Notes: generated by a model not told the origin, from the letters alone. DNA of 6,806 nucleotides from Alphaproteobacteria bacterium (GCA_025998595.1 BNWE01000071.1:1-6806), one strand, 5' to 3'; shown: positions 1-5,501, counted from the stretch's first letter. A program made the numbers and translations.

Positions 1-120
1 CTCTCTTATTAAAATTAACTCGAGATTAACTTCTTTGCGTGGCTTTTTCACTACTTCTTTTGCCCAAATCCGCAAAAACGCTCACTTTTTAGGTCGCTGC
101 TTGATGCACTTCAGTGTTGA
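1..120. other. Leader region upstream of the ankyrin gene, no gene supported
   Basis: No convincing -35/-10 pair or Shine-Dalgarno sequence precedes the ATG at 121. An in-frame TGA sits directly before that ATG (118-120), so the ankyrin frame cannot be extended leftwards. Short open stretches exist on both strands, including a minus-strand frame from a TTG at 75 running off the left edge, but none has a recognisable motif. The segment may belong to a neighbouring gene or element cut by the window edge. Confidence 0.4.
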
Positions 121-1986
121 ATGGGCCGTTGCGATGATGAGCATGGGAATACAGCGCTTATGTATGCCTGTCTTGGTGGTAATTACGATATTGTGCAATT
201 GCTACTGAGCGACAAAGATTCTGATTCCATAAAGTATAATGGAGGAAATGAAACATTGCTTATGCTTGCGTGCGAGGGAGGAAATTTAGAAATAGTAAAG
301 TTATTTGTAAATGACGATAACTTTAAACCAGATGACGATCAGGCCACTCCTCTTATGTATGCCGCTAAAGGTGGGAATCCTGATATTGTGCAATTAATTT
401 TAGACTACAAACCAGATGATTTAAATAAAGTAGATGACATCGGAGGAACCGCATTGATGTTTGCTTGCGAGTTTGGGAAAACGGATGTCGTAAGATTGTT
501 ATTGCAGCAAAGCAATATAGATGTAAATGTCATGGACTCTGATGGTTGCTTTGCATTATTTATGTCTTGCGGATATGGCAATATTCCATTTGAAATAAGC
601 GATATGCTTTTAAAGCGTGCCGATATTGATATTAATAAAGCTGCTAAAAGTTATAATAAAAAAACACCGCTAATGGAAGCCTGTGATTGCGGTAGATTAG
701 ATATCGTCAAGCTTTTATTATCCAATCCAAAAATAAGAAAGGTCAACAGAACAGATAAAAAAGGATCTACCGCATTCATGTACGCCTGTAGCAGTAGCAA
801 TGTCGAGCTTGTTCAGTATTTTTTGAGTAATAAAAAAATTGATATAAATAAGGTCAATAAAGATGGAGATACCGCTTTAACGAATGCTAGCGCAGAAGTC
901 GTTGAATTATTATTAAGGCAAAAAGACATCAAAGTTGATAGCGGGCTTCTTTTGCATTGTTGCAAGAGTCCGACTTATTGTCGAAATACGGACAGCGAAA
1001 ATGAAAAAACAGCAAAAGCAGTAAAGCTTTTGCTACAACTGCCAGGACATAGTTTCGATGTTAACCAAATTTTTGATGGAGGAGGACATGATCGAACTCC
1101 ACTAATGTTTGCATGTGAAAGTAATAATCTTGAACTTGTAAGAATACTGTTGGAACAAAAGGATATTGACATAAACAAAACCGCAACTGATGATCTTGGC
1201 GATGTAAATGCCTTTATGCATGCGTGCCATATGGGCAACACAGAAATTGTTAAGCTGTTATTGCAGCGTGAAGATCTCAATACAGAACAGATAAGTTTCG
1301 ATGATGGGTATACGGCATTAGAACTCGCAAGGAACAGAGAAATTGTCGAATTGCTAATCAATTCTAAAAAGTTTAATTTTAGAAAAGATCGTCATTACTA
1401 TTTTGAAGATCAGCGAACAACAATTTATTTTCTTGAGAAGAATGGAGTTGATATTAACGCTTCGTTTGAAGCTAATGCTTGGGGGACTTATCGCAAAGAC
1501 ATTCCATTGGTAGTTGCCTGCGATGAAAATTGGCGAGAAGTGATAAAATATCTCCTTCGTAGAGAAGATATCGATGTTAATGCGGTAACCAAATATGGCA
1601 ACAGCGCTTTTTTGGAAGCAGTGAATTCTAGAAATATATCATGCGCGAAACTACTGTTGCAACGGAAGGAGTTAGACTTAAAACAAGTTAATCATGAAGG
1701 AAAAAATGCATTAATGTTGGCTTGCAAAAAACCATCATTTGATATTGTAAAAGTACTTATCGATAAAAATATTTTCGATATAAATGCCCAAGATAAAGAT
1801 GGTAATACTGCTTTGATGTATGCCTGTGAGTCCTGGGACGTCGATACTGTCAATCTTTTGCTGGCTCAAGAAAACATAGATGTGAATGTCAGTAATAAAG
1901 ATGGAGAAACAGCTTTTACGAAAGCCGAGAAAAATGGAACAGTGAGCGTTAGAAAAGCACTTCTAAAATATAGTTCCGCAGCGTAA
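121..1986 (+). CDS. Large ankyrin-repeat protein
   Basis: The 621-residue product is an almost uninterrupted array of about 17 to 18 ankyrin-type repeats of 30 to 40 residues. The recurring pattern is D-G-x-T-A-L-M-Y-A-C-x-x-G-N, then I-V-x-L-L-L, then I-D-V/I-N. Well-formed units include residues 9-33, 108-140, about 332-366 and the last three (about 520-610). Units near residues 270-310 and 405-440 are degenerate. Many repeats carry Cys in the first helix (A-C-E/A-C-L). I see no signal peptide, membrane segment or enzymatic domain, so the likely role is protein binding, in the cytoplasm or as a secreted effector; the effector idea is inference only. The start is the first ATG after an in-frame TGA and has only a weak ribosome site, so the array begins directly at repeat 1 and the N-terminus may be shortened. 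The DUF6880-type gene follows 93 bp downstream in the same frame. Confidence 0.9.
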   Translation: MGRCDDEHGNTALMYACLGGNYDIVQLLLSDKDSDSIKYNGGNETLLMLACEGGNLEIVKLFVNDDNFKPDDDQATPLMYAAKGGNPDIVQLILDYKPDDLNKVDDIGGTALMFACEFGKTDVVRLLLQQSNIDVNVMDSDGCFALFMSCGYGNIPFEISDMLLKRADIDINKAAKSYNKKTPLMEACDCGRLDIVKLLLSNPKIRKVNRTDKKGSTAFMYACSSSNVELVQYFLSNKKIDINKVNKDGDTALTNASAEVVELLLRQKDIKVDSGLLLHCCKSPTYCRNTDSENEKTAKAVKLLLQLPGHSFDVNQIFDGGGHDRTPLMFACESNNLELVRILLEQKDIDINKTATDDLGDVNAFMHACHMGNTEIVKLLLQREDLNTEQISFDDGYTALELARNREIVELLINSKKFNFRKDRHYYFEDQRTTIYFLEKNGVDINASFEANAWGTYRKDIPLVVACDENWREVIKYLLRREDIDVNAVTKYGNSAFLEAVNSRNISCAKLLLQRKELDLKQVNHEGKNALMLACKKPSFDIVKVLIDKNIFDINAQDKDGNTALMYACESWDVDTVNLLLAQENIDVNVSNKDGETAFTKAEKNGTVSVRKALLKYSSAA

Positions 1987-2020
1987 GAAAAATTTAGGCT
2001 AAACGATCATCCATTGGCAG

Positions 2021-2036
2021 ACAGACTGGAGTCTGT
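2021..2036. repeat. Perfect inverted repeat between ankyrin and DUF6880 genes
   Basis: ACAGACT and AGTCTGT form a perfect 7-bp inverted repeat separated by GG. As RNA it would be a 6-bp stem with a TGGA loop. No T run follows, so it is not an intrinsic terminator. It lies about 30 bases before the ribosome site of the downstream gene and could be an operator, a processing site or chance. Confidence 0.4.
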
Positions 2037-2064
2037 TAAGAATTATATGGAAGACTTATGTTAT

Positions 2065-2070
2065 GAGGTG
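2065..2070 (+). promoter_or_regulatory. Ribosome binding site of the DUF6880-type gene
   Basis: GAGGTG lies nine bases before the ATG at 2080 and is a good Shine-Dalgarno sequence. It supports 2080 as the working start even though the frame upstream also looks coding-like. TATGGAAGA occurs at 2046-2054 and again at 2079-2087 around the real ATG, in the same frame. Confidence 0.6.
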
Positions 2071-2079
2071 TAGAAAACT

Positions 2080-3354
2080 ATGGAAGAGAAAAACGATGAA
2101 ACTAAGCGTCTAATTTCTAGAATCAGCAGTGCGATATCATGGCATGAAAACTCGCATAGGGAGATTGGCTATTATGAAGCTGATGGTTATGCAAATGAAT
2201 TAGATCAAACTCGTGAAGATATCATGTTTTTGTCAAACAATTTTCCCGATGAGGCCAAAAAATTAATGCAAGATCTCATTGAAATACAAGATAGTGTCTT
2301 CGAAAGATCAGACGATAGCAATGGATCCATTGGAGATGCTTTCATACGGTGCGTTGAAGATTTGGGAAAGATTTTTTCGAAATTATCCGTTGATATAAAC
2401 GAGGTCGTTGAAGTTGTCTATGACCTCTTCATTTACAATGACTACGGAGTAACAGATGACGTGATTTCTAATTTCAAAGATGCTTTAAAAGAGGAGGGGC
2501 TAAATTTACTAAAAGAAAAATTCATGAAATCTATTTCTTCTAAAAAAAATGGAGATTATAATGACACAATTAAGCGTGGTTTGAGAGAAATAGCCGACTG
2601 TAGAAATGATGTCGACGAATATATCCAAGCGTGCTCATTTGCAACGGAAATTCATCAGCATGATCATCTTGACATCGCAAGACGTCTGATTGATCACGGT
2701 CGATACGACGAAGCTTTGGAATGGCTAAACAAGATGGAGCATCCGATACCGTCATGGCAACATGATTATTCGCGACTAAAGATCGACGCCCTAATGCATT
2801 TAGGAAAATGTGAAGAAGCACAGCAGGAACGTATTGCTTGGTTTAATTGCGGTCTAAATCATGATTTATATGAAGAAATATTGAAATATGCGGATGATGA
2901 TTTCAAAAACAAATTCCTGGAGCAAACGATTGAAAGGGCACTTGTCTATAACAACATGTGGACGGCAATGGATTTTCTTATAAAACTCGGCGAAACCAAC
3001 AAATGCGCACAGCTTGTTTTTCTCAAAGAAGAGACGATGAATTGTGGCAATAGTTATATAGTTGGGCTAATCAGACCATTTGCTGCAGCATTGAGAAAAA
3101 CTGAGCCTTTAGCTTCTACAATTTTATATCGCAAACTTTTGGAAAATGTGCTGGATAAAGTGGCGTCAAAATATTATCAATACGCAGCAGAAGATCTCAT
3201 CGCTTGCCATGAATTAAGCTCTCAAATAACAGACTTTGGAGAGCGCAAAAATCACGACGAATACTTTAAGGAAATTCAAGAGAAACACAAGAAGAAACGC
3301 ACATTCTGGAGTACATTTAACCCACTGATTGAAAAAAAGTTGAGATTAAAGTAG
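2080..3354 (+). CDS. DUF6880-type helical-repeat protein, probably N-terminally shortened
   Basis: The 424-residue product is hydrophilic and helix-rich, with no signal peptide or membrane segment. Motifs I associate with DUF6880 proteins, which are common in alphaproteobacteria and of unknown function, are visible. They are 'SVFERSDDSNGSIGDAF' at residues 72-88, a TPR-like core 'LIDHGRYDEALEWLNKM' at 203-219, 'ALMHLGKCEEAQ' at 237-248, 'PLASTILYRKLLENVLDKV' at 343-361, 'SKYYQYAAEDL' at 363-373, and a C-terminal H-x-x-Y...HKKKRTFW at 392-410. Order and spacing fit the family. The family's N-terminal helices appear to be missing; a matching stretch lies in the same frame just upstream, behind a TAG. 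It is probably co-transcribed with the ankyrin gene. Its 3' end overlaps a minus-strand UPF0158 remnant by 38 bp. The family call comes from memory of the motifs; a molecular role cannot be given. Confidence 0.75.
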   Translation: MEEKNDETKRLISRISSAISWHENSHREIGYYEADGYANELDQTREDIMFLSNNFPDEAKKLMQDLIEIQDSVFERSDDSNGSIGDAFIRCVEDLGKIFSKLSVDINEVVEVVYDLFIYNDYGVTDDVISNFKDALKEEGLNLLKEKFMKSISSKKNGDYNDTIKRGLREIADCRNDVDEYIQACSFATEIHQHDHLDIARRLIDHGRYDEALEWLNKMEHPIPSWQHDYSRLKIDALMHLGKCEEAQQERIAWFNCGLNHDLYEEILKYADDDFKNKFLEQTIERALVYNNMWTAMDFLIKLGETNKCAQLVFLKEETMNCGNSYIVGLIRPFAAALRKTEPLASTILYRKLLENVLDKVASKYYQYAAEDLIACHELSSQITDFGERKNHDEYFKEIQEKHKKKRTFWSTFNPLIEKKLRLK

Positions 3355-3619
3355 TCTGATCATGTTTTCTGACAACATACGGAATATCATTTTCTTCGCA
3401 CCAGCTCTGCGCAATGTCGATATATGCCTGATGACGAAACTCGTAATAATCGGCCTCAAGGCCATTTTGAAACAGGACATCTTTAAAATAGCGGAATGCT
3501 CCTTTACCATCCAATGCGAAAAAGAGTTTATTCTGCTTCTCAGCATCTTCGACAGATTCCGCGAAATCGGACATAATGCTGTATTCGTGGATATCGTATT
3601 TACTGGGTATTCGTAGCTG
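3317..3619 (-). pseudogene. UPF0158 family protein, N-terminally truncated remnant
   Basis: On the minus strand an open frame starts right after a TAA (3620-3622) and runs to 3317. It reads 'RIPSKYDIHEYSIMSDFAES', then 'GKGAFRYFKDVLFQNGLE', 'YYEFRHQAYIDIAQSWCEEN' and 'DIPY'. These match the conserved C-terminal half of UPF0158 proteins (GKGAFRRFKD, W/Y-x-F-R, I-A-x-x-W-C-E-E-N). Homology begins upstream of the first ATG (3574), so that ATG is not the ancestral start. Roughly 60 to 70 N-terminal residues usual for the family are absent. The last 15 residues overlap the end of the DUF6880 gene and look unrelated, as if the original 3' end was replaced. I see no ribosome site. UPF0158 function is unknown; this copy is most likely dead. 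Confidence 0.75.
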
Positions 3620-3623
3620 TTAG

Positions 3624-3668
3624 CGACGGAATTGCCGTTTTCTTAACTTCGACCGGATACAAAGTTTT
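3624..3668 (-). pseudogene. Tiny remnant resembling the C-terminus of a DUF4143 (AAA_14) ATPase
   Basis: A minus-strand frame, one base out of register with the UPF0158 remnant, reads 'KTLYPVEVKKTAIPS'. DUF4143/AAA_14 ATPases end in a strand pattern such as L-Y-P-I-E-V-K-K-T-A-x-P, so the match is specific for its length. The frame is bounded by TGA at 3687-3689 and TAA at 3600-3602; nothing else of the family survives. It abuts the UPF0158 fragment, implying two broken genes joined by a deletion or recombination. Only about 14 residues support this. Confidence 0.35.
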
Positions 3669-3694
3669 ACATCTTTTTTTAACTTCTCATAGTT

Positions 3695-3700
3695 TATAAT
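3695..3700 (+). promoter_or_regulatory. Probable -10 box of the lipoprotein gene
   Basis: A perfect TATAAT lies 27 bases upstream of the GTG start at 3728. No good -35 sits at 16 to 18 bp; a TTTACA at 3666-3671 is too far (23 bp). The segment is AT-rich with a run of seven T just upstream. If used, the transcript would begin near 3707 with a short leader. Confidence 0.45.
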
Positions 3701-3727
3701 GGAAAAATGTAATGATGAGATGGTTTT

Positions 3728-4642
3728 GTGAAAAATCTTTTTTTAATTTTATTGTTTTTCCTCTGTGGTTGTTCTCAGATGGAGAATGTAGCCGAAAATG
3801 ATCCCAATAGTATTGTTGCCCGTCACAAGGCGTATGTTCGTCTCATCGAGTTACTGGAGCAAAGTGCAAAAAACGGAATGTCAAAAGAGCAGATGAATAA
3901 GATTCTCCATACTTTTGAAAGTGATTTTCTTGGCGTAGGAATTACAGAAAGCAAACCATTCATGCAGTGCGTAAAAGCATATCAGGATCTTTCGCAACTC
4001 ATAAAAAGTTGGCCAAAAGAAAACGCAGAGTACGAAGGTGTCGTTAATGCTGTCGAACGGATGCAAGAACAGCTTCTGAAAGATTTAAAAGTGCTGAAAA
4101 CAATTGCATTTAGTGACGATGATGGAAAATATGCGGTCAGCGATTTCTTGCAGTGTGTCTATGTGGATTACTTCTCACAAATTTTTTCTTATCACCCAGA
4201 TTTTTTTGATAAACGCATCGCCGAATCCATCAGAAAAGAAGCATTCTCTCCAGCTATTGCTTTTGCGTTATACGCAAAGTTATTCGATTCAAAGTCTTGG
4301 AAGTATGAAACTCCGGAGGTAATAGTCTTGTCCGGCAATAATTTTTCAGGACACATATTATTGGTCGCTCCACCTGGATGTTGTTGTAATCTGGATGTTT
4401 ATACATTTTATGTCAATAAAAATGGAAGTATTGAAAAAATTTACAGAAAAGACTACGGCAACTCTCCCGATGGAAACTGCTTTGGAATACATGATGTCAG
4501 AAAGTATTACTACAAATGGAACCCGAACAAGGGGACAATTACGTTTTTGTTTCAGTCTTTGGATGATGATGACGAAAAAGATTTCAAATTTATTCCAGAA
4601 AAAAAGCAGTGGATTCTTCATGAATCGCGAAAAGTGCCTTAA
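3728..4642 (+). CDS. Uncharacterised lipoprotein, 304 residues
   Basis: The product starts with a short lipoprotein signal: M-K-N, a hydrophobic stretch (residues 4-12) and a lipobox L12-C13-G14-C15. Cys15 would be lipidated, and Ser at +2 suggests the outer membrane. The GTG at 3728 is chosen because it gives the signal peptide; later ATGs lose it, and upstream ATGs at 3712 and 3720 are out of frame. The ribosome site (GATGAG, about 3714-3719) is weak. The mature part is mainly helical to about residue 190. A strand-rich region (about 196-300) follows, with a GCCC cluster (Cys218-220), 'YTFYVNKNGSIEKIYRKDYG' and a D-rich tract (269-275). I do not recognise the family; no catalytic motif is evident. 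It has its own -10 box and no partner gene. Confidence 0.8.
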   Translation: MKNLFLILLFFLCGCSQMENVAENDPNSIVARHKAYVRLIELLEQSAKNGMSKEQMNKILHTFESDFLGVGITESKPFMQCVKAYQDLSQLIKSWPKENAEYEGVVNAVERMQEQLLKDLKVLKTIAFSDDDGKYAVSDFLQCVYVDYFSQIFSYHPDFFDKRIAESIRKEAFSPAIAFALYAKLFDSKSWKYETPEVIVLSGNNFSGHILLVAPPGCCCNLDVYTFYVNKNGSIEKIYRKDYGNSPDGNCFGIHDVRKYYYKWNPNKGTITFLFQSLDDDDEKDFKFIPEKKQWILHESRKVP

Positions 4643-4650
4643 ATCCTCCA

Positions 4651-4800
4651 TCAAGCGCCAATATCCATCGTATATTGCCACAAATTATCTGCACCATCAA
4701 TCGGTTCGTAGAATTTAGAAATTCTGCTATTTCTGATAGAAAACTCTCCAAATTTTAGTCTGCCATATTTTCTATATCCCATCCGCCACCACTCTGCCAT
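4651..4800 (-). CDS. Possible small protein, 49 residues
   Basis: A minus-strand frame opens with ATG at 4800, directly after a TAA, and ends with TGA at 4651. The product begins 'MAEWWRMGYRKYGRLKFGEF' and ends 'NLWQYTMDIGA'; it is basic and aromatic-rich, with no recognised domain. The only upstream ribosome-like sequence (GAGATG) is too distant. It is convergent with the lipoprotein gene, eight bases from its stop. It may be a chance frame or a fragment. Confidence 0.2.
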   Translation of the reverse strand: MAEWWRMGYRKYGRLKFGEFSIRNSRISKFYEPIDGADNLWQYTMDIGA

Positions 4801-4821
4801 TTATAAAGCACATCTCAGCAA

Positions 4822-4860
4822 CTCATTGAAAACACATCGAAAATCCGCAAGCGGAACAAG
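4822..4860. repeat. Left arm of imperfect inverted repeat
   Basis: The reverse complement of this 39-base segment matches 5325-5363 at 29 of 39 positions without gaps, including a 12-base identity (CTTGTTCCGCTT) and an 11-base identity (TTTTCAATG region with flanks interrupted once). On the plus strand it reads 'IENTSKIRKRNK' then a stop; the partner arm reads a near-identical peptide on the minus strand. Confidence 0.55.
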
Positions 4861-4951
4861 TGATTTTCACTTTCCCGCCCTGAAACGACCGCTACTCCAG
4901 AGCTTTTGGTCGAACTTTTGCACACGAGTTTTTAGCTAAATTTTAGAAAAC

Positions 4952-4970
4952 GCCTCAGGCAGAGGGCTTA
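4952..4970. repeat. GCCTCAGG repeat, copy 1
   Basis: GCCTCAGGCAGAGGGCTTA pairs with GCCTCAGGGACAGAGGACTT at 5105-5124, differing by one inserted base and a few changes. Each copy can fold as CCTC/GAGG. In both copies a CCAGTTCCGCT motif follows downstream (4994-5004; 5216-5226), so the repeats share module order at unequal spacing. Confidence 0.4.
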
Positions 4971-4988
4971 GATGGCATTTGGGAGATG

Positions 4989-5016
4989 ATTCTCCAGTTC
5001 CGCTCGTTTGGAGAAT
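4989..5016. repeat. Hairpin with 8-bp perfect stem
   Basis: ATTCTCCA (4989-4996) and TGGAGAAT (5009-5016) are exact reverse complements around a 12-base loop containing GTTCCGCT. The left arm and loop, ATTCTCCAGTTCCGCTCG, match ATTCACCAGTTCCGCTTG at 5211-5228 at 16 of 18 positions. No T run follows, so it is not an obvious terminator. Confidence 0.45.
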
Positions 5017-5080
5017 AATCGGAGATTTGGAGAGAAAATTGCGTTGACGAGCTCAAAATGTCATGCATTTTGCATTAATT

Positions 5081-5127
5081 TAAAACACACTCAAGGCCGC
5101 GAAAGCCTCAGGGACAGAGGACTTGAG
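5081..5127 (-). terminator. Possible structured element or minus-strand terminator
   Basis: CTCAAG (5090-5095) and CTTGAG (5122-5127) form a 6-bp outer stem enclosing an AGGC/GCCT hairpin (5094-5097 with 5105-5108). On the minus strand the stem is followed by TGTGTTTT, and it begins 17 bases after the stop of the minus-strand open frame 5145-5363. That placement suits a transcription terminator, but the stem is long-range and the T run is broken. It includes copy 2 of the GCCTCAGG repeat. Confidence 0.3.
5105..5124. repeat. GCCTCAGG repeat, copy 2
   Basis: GCCTCAGGGACAGAGGACTT matches copy 1 at 4952-4970. The copies are about 150 bp apart in the same orientation. Confidence 0.4.
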
Positions 5128-5187
5128 GGATGTATTGTCTTTGATTAAAATGTAAAATTCTCTAGCCATACAGACAACCTGGTGGAG

Positions 5188-5228
5188 TTGACGTACCCAT
5201 TTACGAACTCATTCACCAGTTCCGCTTG
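5188..5228. repeat. Direct repeat, copy 1 (TGACGTAC...GTTCCGCTT)
   Basis: The segment shares TTGACGTACC, ACGAACTCAT and GTTCCGCTT in order with 5292-5337; the gaps differ by a few bases. GAACT and AGTTC within it form a short stem, and CTGGTG (5179-5184) with CACCAG (5214-5219) is a second perfect inverted repeat. Confidence 0.55.
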
Positions 5229-5291
5229 CTGACTTTCACTTAATATACAACGACTTATGAAAAACTCAAAAATGGGGTGACGTGCACTATC

Positions 5292-5337
5292 TTGACGTAC
5301 CTTTCTCACGAACTCATGGAATCTCTTGTTCCGCTTC
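5292..5337. repeat. Direct repeat, copy 2 (TGACGTAC...GTTCCGCTT)
   Basis: This is the second copy of the element at 5188-5228, about 104 bp downstream in the same orientation. A third TGACGT[A/G]C core lies just before it at 5278-5285. Its right end overlaps the right inverted-repeat arm. Confidence 0.55.
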
Positions 5338-5363
5338 GCGATTTTTATCGTATTTTCAATGGA
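5325..5363. repeat. Right arm of imperfect inverted repeat
   Basis: It pairs with 4822-4860 (29 of 39 positions). Together the arms bracket the repeat-rich core. Confidence 0.55.
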
Positions 5364-5430
5364 TTACCAAAAGTTTGCTTAAAAAATAGCGACTGCTAAG
5401 CGAACGTCCAACAAAAACGAATTGATTTTA

Positions 5431-5460
5431 TTGACAAATTGGAGGTGGCTATGCTACAAT
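5431..5460 (+). promoter_or_regulatory. Strong sigma-70-type promoter of the Rpn nuclease gene
   Basis: A perfect TTGACA (5431-5436) and TACAAT (5455-5460) are separated by 18 bp, and TG at -15/-14 (TGCTACAAT) makes an extended -10. Transcription should begin near 5467, leaving a leader of about 50 bases before the GTG. A second TATAAT at 5469-5474 has no matching -35. This is the clearest promoter in the window. Confidence 0.75.
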
Positions 5461-5501
5461 ACGCAGCGTATAATAAGAAAGTGGTTTTTATAAAATATTT
5501 T

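Larger units (their letters stand above)
1987..2073 (+). other. In-frame 28-codon open stretch between two stops, possible lost N-terminus of the DUF6880 gene
   Basis: After the ankyrin TAA (1984-1986) the same frame stays open for 28 codons to a TAG at 2071-2073. Two further codons lead to the ATG of the next gene at 2080, again in the same frame. The translation (LNDHPLADRLESVKNYMEDL and flanks) looks protein-like. From memory it resembles the 'D-P-x-L-x-x-R-L-E' stretch that precedes the N-terminus seen here in full-length DUF6880 proteins. This suggests a 5' part of that gene cut off by a nonsense codon, or the relic of an ankyrin-DUF6880 fusion. An ATG at 2047 could also encode an 8-residue leader peptide ending six bases before the next start. 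The stretch is short and chance openness is possible. Confidence 0.35.
5145..5363 (-). pseudogene. Possible minus-strand gene fragment, 72 codons without an ATG
   Basis: Between TAA (5364-5366) and TAA (5145-5147) the minus strand is open for 72 codons. The translation looks coding-like: 'IENTIKIAKRNKRFHEFV', 'RKVRQDSARHPIFEFFISRC', 'ILSESQQAELVNEFVNGYVN', 'STRLSVWLENFTF'. It is hydrophilic, probably helical, and contains E-F-V twice with S-A/T-R about nine residues later. There is no in-frame ATG; the first usual start is GTG at 5309-5307, so it is either 5'-truncated or not a gene. The start of the peptide recurs, encoded on the plus strand, in the other inverted arm. I do not recognise the family. 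Confidence 0.3.
4643..5430. other. Gene-poor, repeat-rich region, possible MITE-like or decayed element
   Basis: About 790 bp without a securely coding gene separate the lipoprotein and Rpn genes. The region holds an imperfect inverted repeat (4822-4860 and 5325-5363), a direct repeat near 'TGACGTAC...GTTCCGCTT' (5188-5228 and 5292-5337), a GCCTCAGG-type pair (4952-4970 and 5105-5124) and a strong hairpin (4989-5016). It also has two short minus-strand open frames, listed separately. Several frames on both strands are open for 35 to 76 codons but lack ATG starts, so openness alone means little here. The inverted arms would bound an element of about 540 bp. I could not define a target-site duplication. 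Confidence 0.45.

Noticed and set aside
1..75. Minus-strand open frame from TTG at 75 running off the left edge
   Set aside because: Only 25 codons are visible, with a non-ATG start, weak ribosome site and no recognisable motif; too little to call a gene.
975..1361. 128-residue minus-strand open frame inside the ankyrin gene
   Set aside because: It is antisense to clear ankyrin repeats, and its Ser/Leu-rich composition is what a reversed repeat gene gives.
2040..2073. Stop-codon reassignment (TAG as sense)
   Set aside because: TAG ends the DUF6880 and Rpn genes at sensible places, so it functions as a stop here.
3362..3616. 84-residue plus-strand open frame between the DUF6880 and lipoprotein genes
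   Set aside because: The opposite strand carries the UPF0158 similarity; this frame is its complement.
4358..4718. Two 107-residue open frames on opposite strands over the lipoprotein 3' end
   Set aside because: Both overlap the coding lipoprotein in other frames, have no recognisable motifs and no ribosome sites.
4712..4939. 76-codon plus-strand open frame without an ATG
   Set aside because: It crosses the left inverted-repeat arm in a different frame from the arm's shared peptide and has no start or recognised motif; probably chance openness.
4940..5047. 35-codon plus-strand open frame through the GCCTCAGG repeat and hairpin
   Set aside because: The translation looks plausible, and SPVPL recurs near 5214, but there is no start codon or ribosome site and it coincides with hairpin repeats; kept as repeat sequence.
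4822..5363. CRISPR array
   Set aside because: Repeats are few, imperfect, unevenly spaced and partly inverted; there are no regular spacers or cas genes.
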